IMG/VR virus record: IMGVR_UViG_3300018080_000117
Location: 62,001 to 126,000 of that record
Origin: a virus
Reading direction: 5' to 3' (one strand)
DNA length: 64,000 nucleotides
Below, piece by piece: positions 39,649 to 47,807 of this stretch. The position numbers and the translations under genes were made by a program. The notes below the pieces were generated by a model. The model did no database searches. It saw nothing but the letters and a program-made list of their open reading frames with translations, and was not told the DNA's origin. Positions within the stretch are counted from its first letter, which is position 1; each line of letters opens with the position of its first letter.

Positions 39649-40115
39649 TGCTCATTCAAGCGATGTCTCTTCAAGACTTGATCAGAGCTGTTGACAATAA
39701 GTCAGAAAGCCGTTCTAGACGGTGTTCGTCGAACGTGGAGTTTGTGATCGAAGATGGAGTGTTTGAGTGCTCTACGCAGTGTGCGGGATCTAACAGAGCT
39801 TGGAGCCAGGTCATTGCTATTCTTGACTGGAACATACTTGCTCCTGAAGAGGCTTTAGAGGCAGACAGTTGGGACGAGGTTGTCGACGCATACCCTGAAA
39901 TCCTAGTGTCAGACGTTGGCGTTGCGTGTGACTGTCCTGCGTTTTTGTATTGGGGGTCTGCCTATATCGTTGACCAACTAGACGCCGGAAACCGCGACTT
40001 AGCTCGCTTCGACCGTTCTAGAGGTCCCGAAGGGCGGTTTCCCTCTATCAGAGACCCTTTACTCGACAGAACCCTTTGTAAACACCTTATTTCAGCGATC
40101 AATGAAATTGTTTAG
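39645..40115 (+). CDS. Protein with SWIM-type zinc finger, 156 aa
   Basis: The C-terminal half has CDCPAFLYWGSAYIVDQ...CKHLISAI, the C-x-C...C-x-H arrangement of SWIM domains, which bind zinc and often DNA or proteins. Starts at ATG 39645, overlapping the upstream stop by 4 nt. The N-terminal part (SSNVEFVIEDGVFECSTQC) is unassigned. The spacing from second to third ligand is longer than in most SWIM domains, which lowers confidence. Confidence 0.62.
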   Translation: MMLIQAMSLQDLIRAVDNKSESRSRRCSSNVEFVIEDGVFECSTQCAGSNRAWSQVIAILDWNILAPEEALEADSWDEVVDAYPEILVSDVGVACDCPAFLYWGSAYIVDQLDAGNRDLARFDRSRGPEGRFPSIRDPLLDRTLCKHLISAINEIV

Positions 40116-40130
40116 TCGGGAGTATTTGTA

Positions 40131-40646
40131 ATGCTGTCACGTTCGATAAGCGGAATTGTGGTGCATTGTTCCGGTAAGCTATCTTACGGTTGCGCAATTC
40201 TTTTTGATCGATGGCATCGTGACAGAAACTTTACGATGGTTGGGTACCACTTTGTTATCGGCAACGGGCATCCATACAAAGACGTTTTTTGGGATTGGTT
40301 TGACGGTACGATTGAGATTGGCAGACCGCTCGACCACAACCACATCATCGAGCCTTACGAAGTAGGAGCACACGCCTACGGCAGAAACAGAGACACCATT
40401 GGAGTCTGCTTAGTAGGAGATGGCAATTTTACCGAGAAGCAACTTGCTAGCTCTCAAATGTTGATAAACAGGCTTTGCAACGAACACAACTTAAAGATCA
40501 AAAACGTTATCGGCCACAAAGAGGTTCCTGGTACAACCAAAACTTGTCCGAACATGCCTATGGACAACTTTCGTCATTTTCTTGGCGGCAACCTTACTAC
40601 AAAAGAGATGGTAAAAGTAAACGCCCTCTTCAACCAAAAGGATTGA
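40131..40646 (+). CDS. N-acetylmuramoyl-L-alanine amidase (T7 lysozyme-type endolysin)
   Basis: 171 aa, the size of a single amidase_2 domain. GIVVHCSGK (H12), GYHFVIGNGHPYK (Y39), GVCLVGDGNF, and VIGHKEVPGTTKTCPN (H129, K137, C139) match the zinc ligands and catalytic residues of T7 lysozyme. It cleaves the amide between muramic acid and L-alanine of peptidoglycan during lysis. No signal peptide, so release needs a holin; small membrane genes nearby at 41055, 43181, 43513 and 43892 are candidates. Confidence 0.9.
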   Translation: MLSRSISGIVVHCSGKLSYGCAILFDRWHRDRNFTMVGYHFVIGNGHPYKDVFWDWFDGTIEIGRPLDHNHIIEPYEVGAHAYGRNRDTIGVCLVGDGNFTEKQLASSQMLINRLCNEHNLKIKNVIGHKEVPGTTKTCPNMPMDNFRHFLGGNLTTKEMVKVNALFNQKD

Positions 40647-40649
40647 ACA

Positions 40650-41054
40650 ATGGCTAGGATCCTAATCGTTGAAGACGATACTGCTACAGCAACCTTTGTT
40701 CAAGATGTGCTGCAAGCGGCTAAGAAGAAGTATTACCAAAGCACTTGGGAAATGCGCTTTGACCACGCCAAGAGCGCCGCAGAGGCGCTGAAGTACATAG
40801 AGACCCGCAACTACGAGCTTGTGATCACTGACATTCTAATGGCTAAAATGGACGGGTGGGAACTAATCAAAGTACTGAGAAAAGATAAATCCCGATCCCA
40901 ACTACCTGTACTAGTGATCACCGCAATCGATGGCATTGATATTAGATACGAGTCTATTCGTCGGGGGGCGACGGATGGTTTTGCCAAGCCGATTAAAGGA
41001 GACGAACTAAAAAGGTTCATAAAGGTAGTATTCAATCTGATTTTGGAGAGGTGA
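40650..41054 (+). CDS. CheY-like receiver domain protein (response regulator)
   Basis: 134 aa, a single receiver domain. Acidic pocket VEDD (8-10), phosphoacceptor D61 in LVITDILMAKMDGWE, T91 in VLVITAID, and K113 in FAKPIKGDEL are all present, so phosphorylation by a histidine kinase is plausible. There is no output domain. No histidine kinase is seen in this window, so it would have to be fed by a host kinase, perhaps as a decoy or diverter. It starts 3 nt after the endolysin stop and abuts the next membrane protein gene. Confidence 0.9.
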   Translation: MARILIVEDDTATATFVQDVLQAAKKKYYQSTWEMRFDHAKSAAEALKYIETRNYELVITDILMAKMDGWELIKVLRKDKSRSQLPVLVITAIDGIDIRYESIRRGATDGFAKPIKGDELKRFIKVVFNLILER

Positions 41055-41471
41055 ATGAGCAACCAGATTCTGACAATTCTCGGACTAAGCGTAAGCTTTT
41101 TCGCCCTGATTATCGGAGCGTGGTTGCGCTACTTGTTCGGCAGAGTTGCGTCTGCACAAGACACTAGCCTTCAAGAAATGACCAAAAAGTTCGAATCGAT
41201 CAACCGCAGGATAGATGCTATAATGCAGACGTGCAAGGAACTTGACGCTTCGGATCGAGAATCAACAAAGTCCCTAATCGAACTGCAAACCGCACAGAAA
41301 ATAGTAGAAGCGCTTCAAACTAAGATTTCTGATCTCAGTGAGCTAAAGAGCGAATTTCTCGAAAAGTTTGCCCGACGTGCGGACGTAATTAGAGAAATGC
41401 AAGCCATCAACTCTCAGTTAGAAGCGGTTTACCGAAAGATAGATAAGTTAGACGAACGTAGGCTACGTTGA
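41055..41471 (+). CDS. Membrane-anchored coiled-coil protein, 138 aa
   Basis: One N-terminal membrane span (ILTILGLSVSFFALIIGAWLRYLF) followed by about 100 residues of charged coiled coil (KFESINRRIDAIMQTCKELD...). The architecture fits an inner-membrane spanin or other lysis or scaffold protein. It directly follows the receiver domain gene. Homology is not verified. Confidence 0.65.
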   Translation: MSNQILTILGLSVSFFALIIGAWLRYLFGRVASAQDTSLQEMTKKFESINRRIDAIMQTCKELDASDRESTKSLIELQTAQKIVEALQTKISDLSELKSEFLEKFARRADVIREMQAINSQLEAVYRKIDKLDERRLR

Positions 41472-41484
41472 AAGGGCCTTTACG

Positions 41485-41661
41485 ATGCAAAAGTCTTTGA
41501 CGGAGTACATTCAAGCAGTCAGCAACGCTAATGGGACTACAGCAAAGCTTCTTCAAGGATTTGTTGATTCAGGGGAGCTTGACCCCGAAGAAGCAGCGAT
41601 TGTGGAAGCACATGCCTTACTTATAAAAATTCACACTAAGTTAGATTCACTATCTCGGTAG
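41485..41661 (+). CDS. Small hypothetical protein, 58 aa
   Basis: ATG 41485 with AAAGGG upstream; sequence MQKSLTEYIQAVSNANGTTAKLL...VEAHALLIKIHTKLDSLSR. Soluble, mainly helical. It fills the gap between the coiled-coil protein and rfbC. Function unknown. Confidence 0.55.
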   Translation: MQKSLTEYIQAVSNANGTTAKLLQGFVDSGELDPEEAAIVEAHALLIKIHTKLDSLSR

Positions 41662-41672
41662 GGGGTAGCCCC

Positions 41673-42224
41673 ATGCCTATCGAACGTGTCTTACAGCACA
41701 CACCTCACGAAGTTTATGAGTTTTTCCCGACTATTTTCAACGACGATCGTGGGCTATTTGCAGAGGTGTATGCCTTTCGAGACTTTCAGAAGTGGGTACC
41801 TTTCAGTTTTTATCAAACCAACCTAAGCAAATCGAAGATCCACACCGTTAGAGGACTGCACTACCAAAGGTACCAAGGTAAGTTAGTTCGGGTTGTAGAA
41901 GGAAGAATCTTCGACGTTGCAGTTTGTTTGTACGGTCCTAATTGTGGACAGTGGACGCACGCAATACTAAGCGCCAAGCATCAAAACATGCTTTGGATCC
42001 CTGCGGGGTTTGCTCACGGCTTTCAAGCACTGCGTGAAAACACTGCAGTCGAATACATGGTTACGGATTACTACAACCCGCAAGAAGAGGGAACTATTGC
42101 GTGGGACGACCCAATTCTAAAAATAGATTGGCCTTTCCCTGAAGCTGCCTTAGTTTCTGAAAAAGATAAGCAAGCTAAATCTTGGGATCAGTTTCTAAAA
42201 TCTAATACCTGGTATGTCCAATGA
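41673..42224 (+). CDS. rfbC: dTDP-4-dehydrorhamnose 3,5-epimerase-like cupin (RfbC family)
   Basis: 183 aa with FNDDRGLFAEVYAFRDFQKWV, QTNLSKSKIHTVRGLHYQ, GKLVRVVEGRIFDVAVCLY and WIPAGFAHGFQAL, the conserved cupin core with the catalytic His of RGLHYQ. It converts dTDP-4-keto-6-deoxyglucose to the rhamnose-series keto sugar. No RfbD reductase is seen in the window, so the final product may differ from dTDP-rhamnose or use a host reductase. Followed by rfbB. Confidence 0.9.
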   Translation: MPIERVLQHTPHEVYEFFPTIFNDDRGLFAEVYAFRDFQKWVPFSFYQTNLSKSKIHTVRGLHYQRYQGKLVRVVEGRIFDVAVCLYGPNCGQWTHAILSAKHQNMLWIPAGFAHGFQALRENTAVEYMVTDYYNPQEEGTIAWDDPILKIDWPFPEAALVSEKDKQAKSWDQFLKSNTWYVQ

Positions 42225-42248
42225 AATACCCTTTTCAAGGATTCGGAT

Positions 42249-43187
42249 ATGCGCTTACTTATTACGGGTGGGTTTGGCTTTATCGGGTCGCACGCGGTTA
42301 ACTACTTATCTCCAACGAACCGTGTCGTTATTGTTGACAACCTCACTTACGCTGCTGATTTGAGGCGTGTAAGCCCTTCTATCGAGTACTACCAAGAAGA
42401 TATTTCTAAGCTTGATTGGCACAAGATTTTGAAGGCAGAACGACCCGACGTACTAATCAACTTTGCCGCAGAGACCCACGTCGACAACTCAATAGCGGGG
42501 ATCGGAAAGTTTAGTCGCAGCAACTACACAGGAGTACAAAAAATACTCGAAGCCGTTAGAAAAAGTAATCTCAATATCCATTTGATTCAAATCTCCACAG
42601 ACGAGGTATATGGAGACACCGGTTTAGAGGACTCATACGAGTTTGTCGAAGACGATCGACTAAAACCGAGCAACCCGTACAGTGCCACAAAAACATCTGC
42701 TGATTTGTGGCTTCTAGCGTGTGCACGAACCTACGGAGACTTCTGCTTTACGATCGTAAGAGCGACCAACAACTACGGTCCAGGACAGCACACAGAAAAG
42801 TTTATCCCAACGGTCATAGAGGCGATCCTGAAGCGCAAAAAAATACCTGTCTACGGAACCGGCCAAAACCTTAGAGAATGGCTCTACGTCGAAGACTTCG
42901 TGCGTGGAATCCAAAAAGTAATCCAGAACAAAAAAACCGCGCAGGGTCAGATCTTCAACTTCGGTTCTGGAAAAAGAGTTAGCAACATTAGTTTAGTAAA
43001 AATTATTTGTGACAACCTCGGGGTGTTTTGGAAAGACTACGTTGAGTATGTCGATGACAGACCAGGCCATGATCTTAGGTATGCACTAAATTCAAACAAG
43101 GCTCGTACTACCTTAGATTGGAAGCCCGTTGTGTCCCTCAACGAGGGTTTGGAGCACTGCATTCGCGACATGGAGGAAAGATGCTAA
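42249..43187 (+). CDS. rfbB: dTDP-glucose 4,6-dehydratase (RfbB)
   Basis: 312 aa extended short-chain dehydrogenase. TGGFGFIGSHAVNYL (NAD-binding), AAETHVDNSI, ISTDEVYGDTG (TDE of dehydratases), YSATKTSADL (catalytic YxxxK), NNYGPGQHTEKFIP, RPGHDLRYAL. Converts dTDP-glucose to dTDP-4-keto-6-deoxyglucose, the branch point for rhamnose and amino-deoxy sugars. Substrate is supplied by RfbA at 43984. Normal length. Confidence 0.92.
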   Translation: MRLLITGGFGFIGSHAVNYLSPTNRVVIVDNLTYAADLRRVSPSIEYYQEDISKLDWHKILKAERPDVLINFAAETHVDNSIAGIGKFSRSNYTGVQKILEAVRKSNLNIHLIQISTDEVYGDTGLEDSYEFVEDDRLKPSNPYSATKTSADLWLLACARTYGDFCFTIVRATNNYGPGQHTEKFIPTVIEAILKRKKIPVYGTGQNLREWLYVEDFVRGIQKVIQNKKTAQGQIFNFGSGKRVSNISLVKIICDNLGVFWKDYVEYVDDRPGHDLRYALNSNKARTTLDWKPVVSLNEGLEHCIRDMEERC

Positions 43188-43516
43188 ACACCCTCAAACG
43201 TTGGTGGGTAGCGGGCCTTGCGGCGATAATAGCAGTTCTGGCGCTTATTTTGTGGCGCAAGTCTTCTCAAATAAATCGCCTAGAACAAAGATTAGTCGAA
43301 CAAAAAGCTAAGTTAGAAATGCAACGTCTTTCAAAGCAGTACCAGCTAAAGCGAAACGAACTTGTAGAACTTAGAGAAGTAGACATAGAGCTAAATGAAG
43401 AACTGTTGAAAATAGAAGCTAAACTAAAAAAAGACTTAGAACGTATCGACCCTTACATGTCAAACGAAGAGATAGCAGCTAAGTTTCGTGAGATTGGGCT
43501 TAGGAGAAAACAATGA
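43181..43516 (+). CDS. Membrane-anchored coiled-coil protein, spanin-like, 111 aa
   Basis: Start ATG 43181 (MLNTLKRWWVAGLAAIIAVLALILWRKSSQ), overlapping rfbB by 7 nt, preceded by GGAGG. One membrane span and a long charged coiled coil to the end. Like i-spanins or tail-anchored scaffold proteins. It is followed by another membrane protein gene with ATGA overlap, which suggests a pair. Confidence 0.65.
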   Translation: MLNTLKRWWVAGLAAIIAVLALILWRKSSQINRLEQRLVEQKAKLEMQRLSKQYQLKRNELVELREVDIELNEELLKIEAKLKKDLERIDPYMSNEEIAAKFREIGLRRKQ

Positions 43517-43899
43517 TTTGGGTTTTTGCCCTCCTGTCCCTCACTGTTTTTGAAGATGTGCGGGCCAAAAAGTTTGACGGTAAGGAGTTTGTTTGTTTTA
43601 CCTCAGACGACTCGATTTACTTGCTCCAACTTGATTTGAAGATGCCTCACGTTGAAAAGAAAATGGAAGCATTGAAAAAACTAATCAACAACAAAAGTAA
43701 ACAAATAAAAACACTTGAGGGGCAAAATACGCTACTGAACGAAAGATTGAAGGTTTTGTCTACGTACAATGCAAATTTGGAAGGACAACTAGACAATAGC
43801 GACGTGTGGTATCGCAATCCTTGGTTTTGGGTTGCAACTGGTGCTGTTTTGCTAACAGCAGAAGCGGTTTTACTTTATTCGGTTTTGGACAATGGGTGA
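43513..43899 (+). CDS. Membrane protein with coiled coil and C-terminal span, 128 aa
   Basis: The start MIWVFALLSLTVFEDVRA looks like a signal peptide. Next is a coiled coil (KKMEALKKLINNKSKQIKTLEGQ), then a membrane span near the end (WFWVATGAVLLTAEAVLLYSV). It overlaps its neighbours by 4 and 8 nt. Together with the gene before it, it may form a lysis or membrane complex. No homology claimed. Confidence 0.65.
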   Translation: MIWVFALLSLTVFEDVRAKKFDGKEFVCFTSDDSIYLLQLDLKMPHVEKKMEALKKLINNKSKQIKTLEGQNTLLNERLKVLSTYNANLEGQLDNSDVWYRNPWFWVATGAVLLTAEAVLLYSVLDNG

Positions 43900-43987
43900 C
43901 AGAGACGATCTTATTTTCGACGTCGTCTTTTTGCTTAGTATTACTTTGCCTGTACTACTTCTTGTTTTAGCGGAGACATGCGTATGA
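43892..43987 (+). CDS. Tiny membrane peptide, 31 aa
   Basis: ATG 43892 to TGA 43985-43987: MGDRDDLIFDVVFLLSITLPVLLLVLAETCV, with a charged start and one hydrophobic span. It overlaps the preceding and following genes. Could be a holin-like or regulatory membrane peptide, or chance. Confidence 0.35.
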   Translation: MGDRDDLIFDVVFLLSITLPVLLLVLAETCV

Positions 43988-44742
43988 AAGGCGTAATTCT
44001 TGCGGGCGGAACAGGTTCAAGACTAACTCCTCTAACAAAAGCCACCAACAAACACCTACTTCCTATCGGTCCCCAGCCAATGATCTACCGTTCAATTTTT
44101 CAAATGAAAAAAATGGGAATTGAACAGGTGTTGATTGTTACTGGATGCGAACACATGGGAGCGGTCGTTCAATCCTTGGGGTCAGGTAAGGAGTTTGATT
44201 TACACTTTACTTACCGCGTACAAGACGAGGCCGGTGGAATTGCTCAAGCGCTAGGCCTTGCAGAAAACTTCGCTGGTTGGGATCCAATCTGTGTCTTGTT
44301 AGGCGACAACGTTTTTGAAAACCCTCTCAATGCTGTGCTAACAGAATTCTACAAAAACAAAGATCACGGGGTAGTTGTCTTAGCAAATATCGATCTTGAA
44401 AGGCTCAAGCGGTTTGGCGTTGCGGTTTTACCTGGTGACTCTTGCCAAATTAGCAAGATAATCGAAAAGCCTTCTACTGATTACCTTTTGGAGCTTTCAA
44501 AAAACAATGCGCTCTTTGCGGTTACTGGGTGTTACGTCTATCCGCCTAGTGTGTTCGACACGATTCGGGAATTGGAGCCTAGCGATCGAGGTGAGTTGGA
44601 AATTACCGACGTTAACCTTCATTTCCTGCAAAATAAAAAACTAAGCTACTACCTATTCACAGGCGCTTGGCACGATGCTGGAACACCTGTGTCCTATCGC
44701 AACGCAAATGAATTTGCTTGGCGCTACTTTGGAGCTAACTAA
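43984..44742 (+). CDS. rfbA: Glucose-1-phosphate thymidylyltransferase (RfbA)
   Basis: 252 aa. MKGVILAGGTGSRLTPLTKATNKHLLPIG is the nucleotidyltransferase signature; VLLGDNVFE (metal site), IIEKPS and ELEITDVN are also conserved. Makes dTDP-glucose from dTTP and glucose-1-phosphate, the first step of the RfbB and RfbC pathway. ATG 43984 is preferred over 43978 because GGAG sits 8 nt upstream of it. Shorter than the usual 290 residues, lacking the C-terminal helical extension seen in RmlA. Confidence 0.92.
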   Translation: MKGVILAGGTGSRLTPLTKATNKHLLPIGPQPMIYRSIFQMKKMGIEQVLIVTGCEHMGAVVQSLGSGKEFDLHFTYRVQDEAGGIAQALGLAENFAGWDPICVLLGDNVFENPLNAVLTEFYKNKDHGVVVLANIDLERLKRFGVAVLPGDSCQISKIIEKPSTDYLLELSKNNALFAVTGCYVYPPSVFDTIRELEPSDRGELEITDVNLHFLQNKKLSYYLFTGAWHDAGTPVSYRNANEFAWRYFGAN

Positions 44743-45078
44743 ATGGCAGTTACATGTAAGGTACTTCTTGCGGTTCACAACCCCGGCAAACTCGAAGATG
44801 GACACTGCCTACCGTTGGCCTTTCAGGAGCCCCAGGATTGCTTCTGTGGCCTTCGAGCAGCCTGGAACGCATCACCGGACCTAACGCTGCTCTTCGCGGG
44901 TCTGGGGCTAACAGAGGTAGAGAGCGGCGGGCTTTGGGTAGTTACGGCACATTTCAAGGAAGAAAGAATCAAACCTAACGAAAACAACTTTGATCATTTG
45001 ATCGGGTCTGTCAGCACAATGAAGATTACTTTCGACATTGCGAACTCAGAAAGTTTTCAGCGCTGGGATTGGATCTAA
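44743..45078 (+). CDS. Hypothetical protein, 111 aa
   Basis: MAVTCKVLLAVHNPGKLEDGHCLPLAFQEPQDCFCGLRAAWNAS: compact with five Cys. Its stop overlaps the next start as TAATG. Sits between rfbA and a WYL-like small protein; no relation to sugar metabolism can be inferred. Unrecognised. Confidence 0.6.
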   Translation: MAVTCKVLLAVHNPGKLEDGHCLPLAFQEPQDCFCGLRAAWNASPDLTLLFAGLGLTEVESGGLWVVTAHFKEERIKPNENNFDHLIGSVSTMKITFDIANSESFQRWDWI

Positions 45079-45449
45079 TGGCTATCGGGAGAACTAAGTT
45101 TCCAACAAAGCCGGATAAGCCAGACCAGAAAAAGGCCCCACGTAAAAAGGCCTCAGGAGCCACCCAGACCTTACCTGGTGGCCTTGTTGTCAAAGACAAG
45201 TCGGGTGGAAAAACCCAAGGCCCTAAAAATCAAGATATCGCACACGAGCCTTTGTTGGAAATCGCACAAGCGATCAAGAACCACAAAAAAGTTAGTTTTC
45301 TCTACAAGGGCGCACAAAGAGCGTTACAGCCGATGGGATTCAAACAGACGAAGAACGGACTCATGGTAATTGGTGTGTGCCAACAAAGCATGCAAATACG
45401 CATGTTCTCGGTCGCAACGATGGTTGCGGTACGCGAGGTTGAGGAATGA
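45078..45449 (+). CDS. Small protein with WYL-like segment, 123 aa
   Basis: ATG 45078 (MAIGRTKFPTKPDKPDQKK). Basic disordered N-terminus of about 50 residues, then LLEIAQAIKNHKKVSFLYKGAQRALQPMGFKQTKNGLMVIGVCQQSMQIRMFSVATMVAVREVEE, the pattern of a WYL domain, which senses nucleotide or DNA ligands in regulators. No HTH is attached. ATGA overlap with the next gene. Confidence 0.6.
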   Translation: MAIGRTKFPTKPDKPDQKKAPRKKASGATQTLPGGLVVKDKSGGKTQGPKNQDIAHEPLLEIAQAIKNHKKVSFLYKGAQRALQPMGFKQTKNGLMVIGVCQQSMQIRMFSVATMVAVREVEE

Positions 45450-46432
45450 AATTTTTATTTAACGTTGGTGGCTACACCCAACTTGTCAAGACTCTTGAAG
45501 ACCGTGGCCACCAGGTTGTTAAACACAACTGCCAATTTCGGAAATACGTCAACAAAGACCAACGCTGGCAGGAGTACAATCAAAAAATCCTTCCGCAACT
45601 AATCCAAGAGCACAAACCGGACGTCTACATTTGTTCAAAAGGGTTTGCAAAAAACAAACACATTTGGCCCGAGACCAACTTGAAGATCAAAAAAATGGTG
45701 GGGCTTATGGTTTATTGGTCGCAAGACGACCCTTTTTTTATCCCCACTTTTCGAAATCTCCAAATGCATCGAGGATACGATGTTGCGTTGACGTGCTCAA
45801 ACGTCCACAAACCGTACAGAGAGGTTGGGATCGAACCCCACACCTTCTACCCTGCTTGGGACTCGATTGAGCGTTCAGTGACTCCCCGAGCCTCTAAGAC
45901 GGATGTTATTTTTGTTGGCTCCCCGTACAAAACAACAAATATCCCTCGGGCTAAGATTATGCGGTGGATCGCAGAACAAGGGCATTCACTAAAAATCTTC
46001 GGTGCTGCTGCATGGACAAAAAAAGGGTCAAGCAGCCTGTTTCAAGGCGACCCGTTTTTGAGGCCTTACTACAAGGGTGTTTTCAAGAATTGGCGGGACC
46101 TTCATAATCTTTTTGCTTCGTCACGGATCAACATTAGCAACCACGTAAGACAAGCTCCGGGTTATCTAAACGACCGAGTCTTTCTTGTTATGGGGGCTGG
46201 CGGTTTTTTACTTATGGACAACAACCCAGGAATCGAAAAACTTTTCAAGCACAACCGTCATGTCTGCTACTACCGAGATTGGGGAACCTTCAAACACCGT
46301 TTCACTTACTACCTTGCACACGACGATGCACGCAAAGCAATTGCTAAAGCAGGCCAAAAACTAATTTTGGCGGAACACACCTACGCCAACAGAGCAGATC
46401 AACTTCTCGATATTGTGAAGGGGAAAGTATGA
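45446..46432 (+). CDS. CgeB-like glycosyltransferase, GT-B fold
   Basis: 328 aa. KFLFNVGGYTQLVKTLEDRGHQVVKHN (GT-B N-terminus), VDVYICSKGFAKN-like acceptor side (as PDVYICSKGFAKN), WDSIERSV, VIFVGSPYKTTN, and RINISNHVRQAPGYLNDRVFLVMGAGGFLLMDNNPGIEKLF, the C-terminal part typical of CgeB/YkvP group enzymes. Probably transfers a sugar from a nucleotide donor made by the surrounding genes. Confidence 0.82.
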   Translation: MKFLFNVGGYTQLVKTLEDRGHQVVKHNCQFRKYVNKDQRWQEYNQKILPQLIQEHKPDVYICSKGFAKNKHIWPETNLKIKKMVGLMVYWSQDDPFFIPTFRNLQMHRGYDVALTCSNVHKPYREVGIEPHTFYPAWDSIERSVTPRASKTDVIFVGSPYKTTNIPRAKIMRWIAEQGHSLKIFGAAAWTKKGSSSLFQGDPFLRPYYKGVFKNWRDLHNLFASSRINISNHVRQAPGYLNDRVFLVMGAGGFLLMDNNPGIEKLFKHNRHVCYYRDWGTFKHRFTYYLAHDDARKAIAKAGQKLILAEHTYANRADQLLDIVKGKV

Positions 46433-47400
46433 AACGGGCTTTGATCACAGGCATTACAGGACAAGACGGATCTTACCTTTCAGAGTTGCTCTTAGAAAAG
46501 GGTTGGGAAGTGTACGGTTTGATGCGTCGGGCATCTACGTTCAACACCGAACGTATTGACCATTTGCTTTTTCCAAGAGAAAAAATAAATGTGGTTTACG
46601 GAGACTTGGCAGAAGAAGCTGACCAGGTGCTGTACGATCTACGTCCTGACGTGGTGTTCAACCTAGCTGCAATGAGCCACGTTAGAGTTAGCTTTGACAC
46701 ACCGATCTACACAATGGACGTCAACGCTATTGGTCCCCTGCGGTTGCTTGAAGCAATTCGTAAATTAGGTTTGACGAAGAAAACCCGGTTTTATCAAGCC
46801 AGCAGTTCTGAAATGTTTGGTATGAGCCCTCCCCCTCAAAACGAAGAGACGTGTTTTCACCCTTGCAGTCCGTATGGTGCTGCAAAGCTTGCTGCGTACT
46901 GGCTGGTACGAACCTACAGAGACGGCTACGGCATCCATGCGACAAATGGGATATTGCACAACCACGAGTCGCCACGTCGTGGAAAAAACTTTGTGACTGC
47001 AAAGATCGTCGATTCTGCAGTACGGATCAAATTGGGGCTGCAAAAAGAATTGGTGTTAGGCAACCTCGAAGCTAAGCGTGACTGGGGCCACAGCAAAGAT
47101 TATATGCGTGCCATTTTTATGATGATGGAACACGACACACCAGGAGACTGGCTTGTTGCCACACACGAAATCTATTCAGTCAAAGAGTTCTTGATCAAGG
47201 TGTTCGAGAAGCTTGATATGGACTGGGAAAAGTACGTACGGTACGACTCTCGATACACCCGACCTAAAGAGGTTCCTGCGTTGCAAGGAGACCCAACTAA
47301 AATCAAAAAAGAGATCGGCTGGGAACCCGAAATCACAGTACAAGACTTGATTGATGAAATGATCGAGTGCTCGATGAAAGAGCATCGGAGCAAGCTGTGA
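46429..47400 (+). CDS. gmd: GDP-mannose 4,6-dehydratase (Gmd)
   Basis: 323 aa. ALITGITGQDGSYLSELLLEKGWEVYGLMRRAS is the distinctive Gmd start. Also VVYGDLAE, AAMSHVRVSFDTP, SSSEMFG, YGAAKLAAYWLVRTYR (YxxxK) and GILHNHESPRRGKNFVTAK. Makes GDP-4-keto-6-deoxymannose, precursor of GDP-fucose, rhamnose or perosamine. The DegT enzyme at 47804 could aminate this intermediate to GDP-perosamine. Confidence 0.92.
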   Translation: MKRALITGITGQDGSYLSELLLEKGWEVYGLMRRASTFNTERIDHLLFPREKINVVYGDLAEEADQVLYDLRPDVVFNLAAMSHVRVSFDTPIYTMDVNAIGPLRLLEAIRKLGLTKKTRFYQASSSEMFGMSPPPQNEETCFHPCSPYGAAKLAAYWLVRTYRDGYGIHATNGILHNHESPRRGKNFVTAKIVDSAVRIKLGLQKELVLGNLEAKRDWGHSKDYMRAIFMMMEHDTPGDWLVATHEIYSVKEFLIKVFEKLDMDWEKYVRYDSRYTRPKEVPALQGDPTKIKKEIGWEPEITVQDLIDEMIECSMKEHRSKL

Positions 47401-47807
47401 CTAAGATAGTAGGAAACGATGGAGAGCTTTTGGGGATTGTAGACAGCCTGCATACGTGTGTCGATCCTTTGGAGTTTATTACAGACCCAAAACAAGATAT
47501 CCAAGTTGCTAAGTTTTTGCGCCAAACAGGAGACAACCTAAAACCTCACGCACATCTGTACCGCCCGCGTGTGATTTCACAAACCCAAGAAGTCTTGTTC
47601 GTGTTTCGCGGATTGCTGAAGCTAGTTGTTTACGGCAACGACCGCAGAGTTGTGCATCAACAGCACTTACGCCCTGGAGACTTTTACACGTACTTAGCAG
47701 GAGGCGTGGGTTACGAAGTTATTCAAGGACCGGCAGCAATGCTTGAGGTAAAAGCCGGAAGCTACAAAGTCAAATCCGATTCCGAAGATCGGGAGCTTAT
47801 CAAGTGA
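47397..47807 (+). CDS. Cupin, FdtA/WxcM-like sugar ketoisomerase candidate
   Basis: GTG 47397 start (VTKIVGNDGELLGIVDSL) overlaps the gmd stop. 136 aa; cupin strands with KPHAHLYRPRVISQTQEVLFVFRGLLKLVVY and LRPGDFYTYLAGGVGYEV. In the FdtA/WxcM group, dTDP-4-keto-6-deoxyglucose is isomerised to the 3-keto sugar, which the next enzyme (aminotransferase) would aminate. The match is by context and fold rather than by clear active-site signature. Confidence 0.6.
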   Translation: MTKIVGNDGELLGIVDSLHTCVDPLEFITDPKQDIQVAKFLRQTGDNLKPHAHLYRPRVISQTQEVLFVFRGLLKLVVYGNDRRVVHQQHLRPGDFYTYLAGGVGYEVIQGPAAMLEVKAGSYKVKSDSEDRELIK

